Source of the DNA: Incurvaria masculella
Lineage: Eukaryota; Arthropoda; Insecta; Lepidoptera; Incurvariidae
DNA: 64,000 bases
Assembly (NCBI GenBank): GCA_946894095.1
Contig: OX335647.2
Coordinates: 14,898,001 to 14,962,000, forward strand
Direction: 5' to 3'
How positions within the stretch are numbered: the first letter of the stretch is position 1; every line of letters begins with the position of its first letter. Position numbers and translations under genes: made by a program. The notes beneath the pieces are model-generated. The model was not told where the DNA came from, did no database searches, and worked only from the letters and a program-made list of their open reading frames with translations. Shown one piece after another: positions 40,359 through 49,962 of this stretch.

Positions 40359-41416
40359 AACACGACAAACAGGGATATTAGCATTTGTTAGAATTCTTAA
40401 TTATTTCATATGCGAGCGAAGGGTCAGGATAAAAAAGAAAGCATTTTCGCTGTTTGTAAACAATCAGTCTTTATCTGCATTCTGTATGTTTTGAGAAATG
40501 CATCAAATCATGTTCCCTTATGGATGGTTGTGTGCAATAGATATCACGAGAGTTCAAACTAGTCGAATGACAGTCGTAAACTGAAGTAAAACATATTTCA
40601 TACAATACACGTCGATGGCCTCCATTTATTGCGAATCGGAACAAATTAACAAAACATATTCTCGCGTTGTCCGTCGGTATCGAATCGGGACAAGCGCGTG
40701 TTAGCACGATCAAACGAAGATAGGTGGGCCAATGGCACAAGGTAATTCGCACTGCACAACACAGCTAACTTTATCGAGTTATCCTGTGACCCAGTTGGAC
40801 TGAGGTCGCGCTGTTTAAATATAGCGGTTCTGGATCGAGGCTGGGCCTCCCTGGAGCGCCTGCCTCCCCCCCTCCCCTCTGCCTCCACCCCCGCCCACAC
40901 CGCCCGCACCACCCGCCCTGCGCGACCTACCCCACTCCAGCTGGCCTCCGCCGCCCTCGCGCTCTCCTCTCCAAAAACACGAGCCTATTGTAAGCCACCC
41001 GAAAGCATGAATCGTGATGAAAACGGGTGAGATATTTTTATAACTGGCGCATGAATTAATCCCACCATAATCGCACTGAGAAAAATATATCAACTAGCAC
41101 AGTTTTAGTAGATTCAACTACGAAATTAGGTTTTATCAGAACAACCATTCGGTTGCGTAGTAAAAGCGGGTATGGTAGATTTAGCTAGAGTTTGTATATG
41201 TTTGAAAGCGCTGATCTCTAGCTAAGTTACAGTCCGATTGACAAAAAAAAATGCGTTCGATATCCCAATTCTAAAAACGTTTATTTAGATTTACATCAGG
41301 CTATGGGAGCCGAGCAAAAAGAAAAAAAATCAGAAAGAAAAGTTAAGCGAAAACGAAGTAATAACACGGGCGGGCGATGCGACGCGTTGAGTTGGGGGCC
41401 GATGGCGCATTTTATC
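40359..41416. other. Intronic DNA with a C-rich patch at 40840-40975
   Basis: The segment 40840-40975 is rich in CCTCCC and CCCGCC on the plus strand, giving Gly/Arg-rich frames on the minus strand without domains. No gene is supported. Confidence 0.35.
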
Positions 41417-41468
41417 GGGCTCCGCTCGGTTGATTGTCCAAAACGAAATTGACCCGAACGGAGCCGGG
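41417..41468 (+). repeat. J hairpin, copy 1
   Basis: GGGCTCCGCTCGG, then TGATTGTCCAAAACGAAATT, then GACCCGAACGGAGCCGGG. The ends form an inverted repeat around GCTCCG. Near-identical 52-56-bp blocks lie at 47812-47866 (minus) and 57289-57344 (plus). It may be the tip of an unrecognised MITE or a conserved functional hairpin. Confidence 0.6.
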
Positions 41469-41721
41469 GAACCTCACCAAAATAATATAAAGCAAGTTGA
41501 TATTTTTAAGGCACGTCCCTACTTCTGCGAGCTCGGTCGATGACATCACTGAGGTATTATGTACTAACTAGGTCGCAGCAGTCAATTAGAACCCGACGGC
41601 CAAGTGACACGCCCGCGTACAGTGTATTTTCGGGTCACTTCGAGTCGTGGTGCGAGTGTACTACGCAGGGGGGGGGGAGCTGCGGGGTTCTAGTATTTTA
41701 TATGTGCCTTGACATGGGGGG

Positions 41722-42072
41722 CTTATATCAAACCCACCGTCATATTAGCACGACACACCGCATTCCCGGAGGAATTAGGTGCCATGCCAACCCCTTCCCT
41801 TCATGAGCACATTGAACTTAATAGAAAAAACAGACAATTTGTCATTGCCGTTTCGAACATCTTTTCATCCAATGCGATATTACTAGTAGGGGAAGAGGAC
41901 CTACAGTTTCACATGAATTCCGAACCATGAAACAGCTCGCATTCATAACGAAATTACTCATCAAGTCAGAAAGAGAACGAAAGTGGTGCATAAACGGGGC
42001 AGGGATTTAAACCCATACCTCACAGCGCAGTTTCACGCTATTTCACCCGCTCCTGAGCCACGAGCCGCTCAT
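41722..42072 (-). mobile_element. SINE copy, minus strand
   Basis: GAGGAATTAGGTGCCATGCC, TTTTCATCCAATGCGAT, ACTAGTAGGGGAAGAGGACC and TACAGTTTCACATGAATTCC match the reverse of the SINE body. A tRNA-like head follows in reverse (GGCAGGGATTTAAACCCATA near 41998, GAGCCACGAGCCGC at 42055). Internal gaps show age. Confidence 0.72.
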
Positions 42073-42595
42073 TAGTTACTTGCCGGTACCTGTACTAAAA
42101 TCGGATCTACATTTGTTCTTATGCTGTTAAGTGGTTCTCAATCTACTCTAGGTGGTAGGAGGGTAGGTTCAGAGGGATATTATAAATTGTTTTTAATAGC
42201 TAACTAAATCCACCAAAATGTACCAAACCCAGATTGAGAGAATCCACCTAACGCTGAAAAAACGAATAAACGAAAAATAACTACAACATCGTTGATCTCT
42301 GTCCGTCCTCAACGGATGGTATGACACTTGTGTTTGCCATTCGGTCATATAGTTATGCTAGAAACGTATTGCAAACAAAAATTTCTGCAGTGCAACCTGT
42401 GCAAAACACCGAGAGTAAAAACGCAGACATGGTTAGTTCCGAAAAAAAATTACAATATCGGAAATGTCTATATAGTTAATTATTTTGAGAATAACGCTTT
42501 AAAATTAGTACCCTCAGAAGAAATCTGTTTTCTACATTAAAACACATCCAATTACATTTACATTTTTTATTATTATATTAAATTTTTCTTAAATA
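42073..42595. other. Intronic DNA, nothing recognised
   Basis: The frame at 42328-42540 has no recognisable domain. Confidence 0.35.
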
Positions 42596-43882
42596 TAGGT
42601 TGGGGAAAAAGTTTCTTCGCATTTTTTAAGAAAATTCAAAACATTTTTTAATATGGTTTATTTACATTTAACTAAAGTATGTAGGTACCATTTTGTTCGA
42701 TAACTTTTTGCCATCTTGTAGGTAGGGACATGATCCCATTGCTATAGAAATATGGGGACTTCTGATCAATATACCGCGACGAGTGGTTTTGGCAGTCCTC
42801 TCGTGATGTTAACCTGACACTGCCTAAAGAATTCTGAAGAGACCTAAACAGGTGGAAATCTGAAGGTGCAAGGTCAGGACTATACGGCGGATGCATTAAC
42901 ACCTCCCAGCCAAACTCTCTTAGTTTTTGCTGAGTGGCTAAAGATGTGTGAGGTCTAGCGTTATCATGATGAAAAACCACACCCCTTATGTTGATTAATT
43001 CCGGCCGCTTTCTCTCAACTTCTTGCTTTAATCTCATCAGTTGTTCGCAGTAGAGTTCAGAATCGATGGTCCTGCCTGGTGGTAACAGCTCATAATGAAT
43101 AATGCCCTTCCAATCCCACCACACACACAGCATCACCTTGTTGCGAGTTAACCCGGGTTTCGCCACAGTCTGTGAAGCTTGACCGGCCTTTGACCACGAC
43201 CTTTTTCGCACGTTCTTGTCGCACGTGATCCACTTTTCATCACCAGTTATCAGCTTCTTCAAAAATGGTTCGGTTTCATTACGTCGTAATAAAGAATCAC
43301 AAATGAGTACACGGTTCATTAGGTTTCTTTCAGTGAGCTCGTGAGGTACCCAAATATCGAGCTTTTTTGTGTACCCAGTTTTTTTCAAATGCGCCAAAAC
43401 TGTTTTGTGGTCAATTCCTAGTTCTTCAGCTACGTCGTAACTACTGATATGCCGATCTTGCTCCACTTTTTCAAAAATGGCATCCATTTTATCCGTAATA
43501 GGGCGACCAGAGCGACGTGCATCTTTGACATCAAAATTTCCGGATTGAAAACGCTTAAACCAAATTTGCGCTACTCACTCTCACAGACACTGCACTAGGT
43601 CCATAAACATCGCAAATTTTTTTCGCGGCTTGCGTTGCATTTTTACCTTTTTTGTAGTAAAATTTTAAAATGTATCGAATTTCTTCATTAGATTCACTCA
43701 TTTTGACAGTACGAAAAACAAATGAGAATCACACATTTTCCTAATTTGAATTTGGAATTATGTTCTTTAAAATTTAAACTTTCAATGATACCAAAACCAG
43801 CCAGATACAAATAGTATAGCCAAAGAGATTTTATTACAAGTTCATACATACTATAATGCGAAAAGACTTTTTCCCCGACCTA
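42596..43882 (-). mobile_element. mariner transposon, minus strand
   Basis: TA dinucleotides flank inverted ends GGTTGGGGAAAAAGTTTCTT (left, 42598) and the complementary AAAAGACTTTTTCCCCGACC (right, ending 43880). The 1.28-kb length and the transposase inside are those of a standard mariner. A single frameshift in the transposase probably makes this copy non-autonomous. Confidence 0.88.
42672..43701 (-). pseudogene. mariner transposase, one frameshift
   Basis: Cut-and-paste transposase of the mariner DD34D type. The ATG is at 43701; the first frame reads MSESNEEIRYILKFYY... and hits a stop after about 48 codons. A shift near 43573-43585 (one extra base in the region of GTGAGAGTGAGTAGCG) moves the rest into the frame that stays open from about 43575 to 42672. 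The helix-turn-helix region precedes SSYDVAEELGIDHKTVLAHL, then WVPHELTERN. The catalytic motifs are ITGDEKWI, HHDNARPHT and YSPDLAPSDFHLF, and the last two catalytic Asp are separated by exactly 34 residues. The C-terminus appears complete. Apart from the one shift I saw no other lesion. Confidence 0.88.
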
Positions 43883-44489
43883 TTATATTTTAAATCCTAG
43901 TTGCGAGTTTTTCTCGTAAATAAGTGAGTTCAAAGCTGTTTGATTTTGCATAACTTTTAATTAAAAGATTTTCATTTTAAGCATTCAATATTCTAGACAA
44001 TAAAACACTTTGAAAAAACTTAAAAACAGACTACACGTATTGGTTAGTTGAAGTTGTTGGCATAATTAAAACCAAATATCTTTAGAAATGGACTAGAAAA
44101 TAGCCCTTTTTGTATGGGCTTTGTATGGACAACAAGTGTGAGGTGTTGTATGGACAACAAGTGTGAGGGTAAACTTAAGGAGAATAAATACTTAAATATG
44201 AACGTTTTTCTGAAGTCGATTACAGTAAAGCCTTTGGTTGTGAAACATTAAAAAAATACAGAGCTTATAGAACATCCGTTTGCGAAGGTACACATCGCCA
44301 TTTTGTCCAAAACGCTTATATAATCATCGAAATAAAAAATATTTCTAAAAGGACCTCTTTTACCTTTCAAAGCCATTTTTTCGGTTATCTTTTTATTTAG
44401 AAGAATGAATTAAAAAAAATATTATACCTTTCAGCCACAACGAGGTACACATCCCCCAAATCTTTTAAATACAGGAATTTCACAAAATC
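43883..44489. other. AT-rich intronic DNA, nothing recognised
   Basis: No gene or repeat recognised. Confidence 0.35.
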
Positions 44490-44850
44490 AGACTAGTCGT
44501 TCGGGAAACGAGCGTTCTTGCTGGTTTTTGGAGCGGGGACGGAGCGCGCGAAACGTGCGTACCCTCCCGCTGACATGATGGCACTGGCTAGATTCCGCTG
44601 CGCGTATTCTTGACTTTACGCTAGGGTATATAGGCGCCTTAAAGCCTCGAATAGAGTTAGCCACGACAGGATGCCGAGTGAGTTGAGCGAGCCGCCACGT
44701 GGTCGTGATGCGGTTCGGAGCTAGTTAGCGGGGCGGAGGCGTTGGCGCTGCTCCAGAGCGGCGGCGGCGGCGACGGCGGCGTCCCGTTCCCGCCTTACTG
44801 TGCAACGGAAGTCGTTGCAGCCGAGCGGCAATAATACTTTTCAGGAGACC
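44490..44850. other. GC-rich island with a TATA-like string
   Basis: CpG-rich sequence (GAGCGGGGACGGAGCGCGCG near 44531; GGCGGCGGCGGCGACGGCGG near 44759) surrounds TATATAG at 44627-44633. A TATA-like element in a GC island could mark an alternative promoter on either strand. No recognisable exon follows on either side. Confidence 0.3.
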
Positions 44851-45566
44851 ACATTTTCAGTCTTAACAAGATACACCAAACCGTATTAATGAACGTGCAC
44901 TGCGAGACGCGGTGTTATTCTCGGACAGCGTTTTTCGTCTCTTTAATTTTTTTTTCAATGCTAAATTTAGCATAAAATGTATTCAAGCATTCGGAGGTGT
45001 TCGGAGTAAACAGATTTCCTTGACATTGATCATTTCACGCTCTACCACACCGAGATCATTTAACAGTTCTTAGAGGGGAAAATGGTCATTGCATTTTGTT
45101 GTAATGCAAAATCTTCTTTTTTGCAATGCCAGATGGACAAAGCTTATGTCATAGCTGGTAACCTGGCTCCACAGAAATAAATTATTTTAGCAGTTTTCGT
45201 CCGGATATCCCTACAACTAAACAAATATACACTCGTGTATCAAAACGATCAAATTATATTTTTTATTATTGGACATAACATTACTGAACCCATTAGAGTC
45301 CCCCACCCATCGTTATACACCGTTAAACAAGGATCTCATCTTTCATTGAGAACGAATGCATCAATCAATATGATGCAAAAACCAAGACAAATGCCGCTTT
45401 GAACCGTTTTAATTCAACGGGGTGATAACAAGCTTTGTTCATAATTAAAAACCGGTGTGGGTGGGTGTGCCGAGAGACCAGAGGTGCTTAGAAAAGCCAG
45501 ATCCACGTCACCTCGCCAAAACACGGTCAGCGAGGCACCATACCAGCGGATTTGCGGACTATTGCA
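44851..45566. other. Intronic DNA, nothing recognised
   Basis: No supported feature. Confidence 0.35.
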
Positions 45567-45870
45567 GATCTATCTAACTTGTTTGAATTCGGTTTGAAAA
45601 CTCCCAATCTGTGGGTATGAGGAAAGGCAGACATTCCATATAATACCCTGACAGTGCGGCAGAGAAATTAATTTGAGAAACGATTTGTTCTCAAAATCGT
45701 AATGACAGCCACAAAAGGGTGTTTTGATTATTTTCGGCGTATGCTCCGGATGTAGGTTGGTTGGGCAGGAATAAGGGATGCAAGTTCCATAGAACAACGT
45801 CCATGATAGTAACTGTAGACACTGAGCGACTCTACAAACTGTATGTGGCGGGATTAACTCTACCAACTGC
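45567..45870 (-). pseudogene. LINE reverse transcriptase C-terminal remnant
   Basis: The same relic family as 4375-4760, here on the minus strand: GTAGAGTCGCTCAGTG, TATCATGGACGTTGTTCTAT, GGAACTTGCATCCCTTATTC and CCTTTCCTCATACCCACAG align with the other copy. No intact reading frame with catalytic motifs remains. Confidence 0.5.
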
Positions 45871-46019
45871 CAAGTAAGGATTGGGGCGTTTTACGTGGTA
45901 TCTGAACCACGGCCAGAGAGTTAGTTACATTACGAATTCGGGATGCGCAACATCGAATGTTCGTTGTACTAAATAGCGTCCTGTGAAGTACTTACGTGTT
46001 GGAAGTCATCAGTAGTGTG

Positions 46020-46375
46020 CGAATTAATAAGCAAACTCACTCGCCGCCGCTGTCGCCATTACACATATTGAATAGTGGCTACGCCGCCCCACACAGACGA
46101 CTTTTGGGTTGCCACTCCCGCCCTCTAGTGCTCGCTGAACGAACGAGACGCAACCTTCGTTTCAGAGACCGGCTACAGCGATGTAGATGACAATTAGATC
46201 CGCGCACGCGTCCTGCCCGCACCAAGGTCCATCGAGTTTCACACATGAACAATGCGACCGGCGACAATGGCGGCACGACGTACCCACCTACCCGCTGCGG
46301 ACGCGGTTCCGAGCGACGCGCCGCGCATTGTGGCGCGCATAATACGCGCGATCGCGCCACACCCGTTGCGATTTT
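46020..46375. other. GC-rich island
   Basis: CpG-rich, with CGCGCCACACCCG, GCGCGATCGCGCC and GACGCGCCGCGC strings. An Arg-rich frame on the minus strand (46079-46360) has no domain. It could be a regulatory island or non-coding exon. Confidence 0.35.
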
Positions 46376-46596
46376 TTGCGCTTAATTGAACCATTCGTCA
46401 TGTTGACAATAGTTCGCATGTCGACGATAAAACATTGTTCTGAAAACACCGAATAACATAGCTTTATAGGTGGTCTTCCGTCGCAAAATATGTCTCTCAG
46501 CGGACGAGGAAACCTTATTGGTGACAGTGCAGTAGATCGTCTACGTCGACTAACAGGCGCAGACGGAGAGACTCAGAAATCACAATTTAAATACCA

Positions 46597-47105
46597 TACT
46601 ACGTAGGTGGTAGGTAGGTTAAGCCGGCCCGGGTTGATACCATCGCATTGAATGAAATATGGTCGAAGCGGCTGTCCTCACCTTTTTTTCCATCTAGTTT
46701 AATGTACAATGCTTCAAATGTAGATGTCGCTGAAACTCAAATTAATAGTTCAATGTAGTCGTGCAATGCACAGGTGAAGACGTTCGCCTGCCAATCCATT
46801 AAAGGTGTAATACAGTATCTGATCACTTGTAACATGATATTTGAGTTACGCGAATTCTGTATGTAAGATCACCATCTACGCGTACGCCAACCGCTCCGGA
46901 ATCGCTTATATTTACTGTTTACCTACCTATGCAATGTTTCTTGAATATTTTGTCAAACTGATTAATCTTTCAGGTATTTATAAGACCGTCTTTACCACTG
47001 ATGTCTTGACTTTCTAAACTTCCACAGAACCACAGGTTCCGATGTGGTGTGTTGAGCCAATATTATTATCATGACAATAGGTGTGATATTAGCCATCCAT
47101 GGCCG
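46597..47105 (+). mobile_element. SINE in two pieces, plus strand
   Basis: 46597-46715 matches the SINE body (TAGGTGGTAGG, CGGCCCGGGTTGATACCATC, ATCTAGTTTAATGTA) and 47035-47105 its 3' end (GATGTGGTGTGTTGAGCC, GTGTGATATTAGCCATCCAT). About 320 bp of other sequence separates them, including a second ATAGTTCAATGTAGTCGTGC. An insertion or local rearrangement is likely, but its borders are unclear. Confidence 0.5.
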
Positions 47106-47409
47106 GTTATACAAAGAAACTTTAAAATATGAAGAGGTGAATAGTTACGATTGTAAACAATATTAAAGTGTATACTTTTACATTAGTTTAATATCAAAAC
47201 GATAAGCGGTTCGCTAGGCAATTCGATTTTAAGGTAAATAACGCTTAATTGTTGGATTTTTGTACACCTTTTTGGAATGGTTCCAATAAATCTATAAAGC
47301 TAGATTTAGAGTTTGACATATTTTTTACAGTTGTAAATAACTCAAAACAATTTTTTTTTATCGACAGTTTTTCACTTTTTGTGCCCTGTTTCCGCCTAAA
47401 GATGAACGC

Positions 47410-47580
47410 AGATAATCTGTGGCGCGCACGCACGGAGCGGGCTGGGCGGGGCGGGCGGCGGCGGCGGGAGCGCGCGTGACGGGCGAGGCGTCACTCACGG
47501 CCAGCGCCATTCATGCGGAGCCGCGCTGGCTTTGACGAGTGATGGCACAGCCGCGCCGCCACCAACTTTGAAACATGCGA
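47410..47580 (-). other. GC-rich island with a possible splice donor on the minus strand
   Basis: CpG-rich block. On the minus strand, the strand of EcR, ATGAATGGCGCTGGCC is followed by GTGAGTGACG, a good donor consensus. This could be the end of an unannotated leader exon starting in the island. There is no homology support, so it remains a guess. Confidence 0.25.
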
Positions 47581-47811
47581 TTACCTACTGGAGAAACTTT
47601 ATTTCCTACGGATATTTCGTCATTTTTGAAAATATTACTTTTTATTGGTCTCAATTTTGTACAAATATTTAGTGTTCTGGGCGACAGTTGGCCCGAACGC
47701 TCGGACGTTGCACAATCGGTGCCAGGCAAGTTCAAGAGCCGTCGCCAATGTCGGCCGAGACGGCGCATAATATAGAATGCGCTAAATATCTATAGAAAAT
47801 TAGCCGACGTT

Positions 47812-47866
47812 CCCGTCTCCGCTCGGGTCAATTTCGTTTTAGACATTTACCTGAGCGGAGCCCGGT
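47812..47866 (-). repeat. J hairpin, copy 2
   Basis: On the minus strand GGGCTCCGCTCAGGTAAATG, TCTAAAACGAAATTGACCCG and AGCGGAGACGGG, closely matching copy 1 and copy 3. Confidence 0.6.
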
Positions 47867-49446
47867 GAAAGATGAACGAGTTAAGTTGTGAATGAATTGA
47901 AAAATACACATCAAAATCGGCTCAGGAGAAGAAATACGAACACACGCACACCGGAATTTTACGTGTAAAGAAGATGGTCGCAACTAACACAGTTTAGTGA
48001 TAATTTCAGGCTATTTACGCATAACATCTTTGTAAATAAAGACAATGGACGGATATAATACCTCAATGGTTGTAGGGTTGAAGTTCTTTTTCTAAGAATA
48101 AAAGCTCCAGAACAGATATTTACAATAAATACAATTTTTCCTTTACTTTTGCAGTTGAAAAAAAGGCATATTTAGCTTTACTCATTTTAGTGCGAATTTT
48201 TCTACATAGCCTTGGAGAATATAGCCAAAGTATAGCGTCTGAGCTGCTAAAAGGATATCCTTTGCGTAACTCTAATCTTATGTCAGAAGTCCGTTTGTTA
48301 GATACTGTATACAACCTAAGTTGCACAGGCGAACGTCTCAACTCTGTTATTACACAAGTATGTAATATAGGACAATTCGCACAGTGATAATTCTATGCCA
48401 TAAGGATATTGATATTTCGGTAGGTAATATACACGATGTTTAGCTCCAAACGTTAACCTGGTATTTCTTAGCATATTTGGAGCAAAAAGGGCCGATAACA
48501 TTTTGTTTTACTAGTTGAAAATAATCGTCCTCCACATACATACCGTGTGTACGCATTGATGAAAAAATCTATAGGGAGCACATTTATTTTAAGCCATTCA
48601 ACAAAATAATCTACCTTTTGTGCCAAATATGCCAAGGTAAGCTTTGTTAACATTCGAATGTTAAAACCATTAAAACTCCGTATAGCATAGCCTACCTGGA
48701 AGATTTTTTTAAATACTACATAAATTTAACATCGATCTGCGACGGACATAATATTCCCTGGAGAAATCATATTTCCGAAGCGAAATGCTTCGGAATCGGA
48801 ACGTACCCGCGCGCCACCTCCGGAACGGGGGGAGAGCTCCGGGCGCCAATCTCCGCGCGCTGCAGCTGCACTACAGTTTTATTGCGTCCTCCGCTTTATT
48901 GGACATCGCGTTGGACGTATTTTTCGCTGAAAATGACTTTATCGGTGTCTCGGGCGCGCTTAACGGGCACTTTGTGGAATCGAACACGACCAACATCGGC
49001 GCTCTTTTCAGTTCATTTGAGGTGGTTTCCTACGTATCCGTTAAGAAATCATTAAATACACAAAAGCGCTCCAATTTTAAATAGGATATAGGAATAGGAT
49101 TCGGAATACAAAAAAGTAGTTTTCTTTAGCTATAATTTACACTCGTATATGTTTTTTATGTTGTTAAAAATTAATGACTGACCGATACTATTTCCATCAA
49201 AAAATTAAGTAGCAATTACAAATGAAGCTAGTAGAAAGTAGCAAACTCAAATTATGATTAGGAGAAATATAAATAAGAATATGTATAAATAATGTGACTA
49301 TGGAGCTCAGTAAAGTCGATTAGTACTTGAAAAATACCTTGTGCATGAAATCTTGAAGAACAGTCATATTATCTTTAGTCACTATAACGCTCGATATTTC
49401 AACGCAAGATAACTATCGTACGTAACTATCAGGAAAACGTTCAGGA
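47867..49446. other. Intronic DNA; small GC-rich patch at 48790-48870
   Basis: No gene recognised. The patch at 48790-48870 (GGAACGTACCCGCGCGCCAC, CTCCGCGCGCTGCAGCTGC) starts an open frame of 99 codons with no known motif. Confidence 0.35.
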
Positions 49447-49567
49447 CGTGTATTCTTGGCATTCAGTCATTGCGGATTCAGTAGAGTTAACAGAAGAAGA
49501 ATTTACTTTGACATTACTGTTTTTTAACTCTACTGAATCCGCAATGACTGAATGCCAAGAATACACG
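49447..49567. repeat. Perfect 44-bp hairpin with 33-nt loop
   Basis: Left arm 49447-49490 and right arm 49524-49567 are perfectly complementary over 44 bp, starting CGTGTATTCTTGGCATTCAG on the left. Pairing extends a few bases outward with one G:U-type mismatch. Total length is 121 bp. Perfect arms of this length are more like a recent inverted duplication or an endogenous hairpin-siRNA source than a classical microRNA precursor, which usually contains mismatches. No other copy was seen in the window. Confidence 0.85.
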
Positions 49568-49718
49568 CCCTGGTCGGCATGTTATTCACTTACTTAGGAA
49601 AAAGGTGGTTGGAAAGATAGCGGGAAAGCCCCACTGTAACACTGGCATCACAGTCGAGGCCGTTATTTAGCAGAATCAGATGGACTAATGAGCTGGAAAA
49701 TTTCCACCATCAGCCAGA

Positions 49719-49962
49719 TTAAGGGCCGTTTTTTCAATAGTCTGATGATAAGTCAGATAACTATTCCACGAATTTATTTACGCCGCTGGTAATCCCTCTG
49801 TTGTAGTAAGTCCATATTGTTATTATAAAAATTACGTTAAGATAGCAGTGACAAGAGACATACAGTAGTCACTTTCCATCTTGCCACTGCCATCTTTTGG
49901 CAAAGTAAATTTTGCTATTCGACCGTTAAGTACTATCTGAGGATTGAAAAATCGGTCCTAAG
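49719..49962. mobile_element. MITE with GGCCGTTTTTTCAAT inverted ends (family K)
   Basis: The left end TTAAGGGCCGTTTTTTCAAT pairs with the right end ATTGAAAAATCGGTCCTAAG, and inner parts (AGTCTGATGATAAG against ACTATCTGAGGATT) also mirror. Length about 244 bp. The left flank is TTAA; the right flank is CTAA, possibly a mutated TTAA. Confidence 0.6.

Noticed and set aside
44627..44633. TATATAG as a promoter
   Set aside because: It sits in a GC island, but no exon, initiator or downstream gene supports calling a promoter on either strand.
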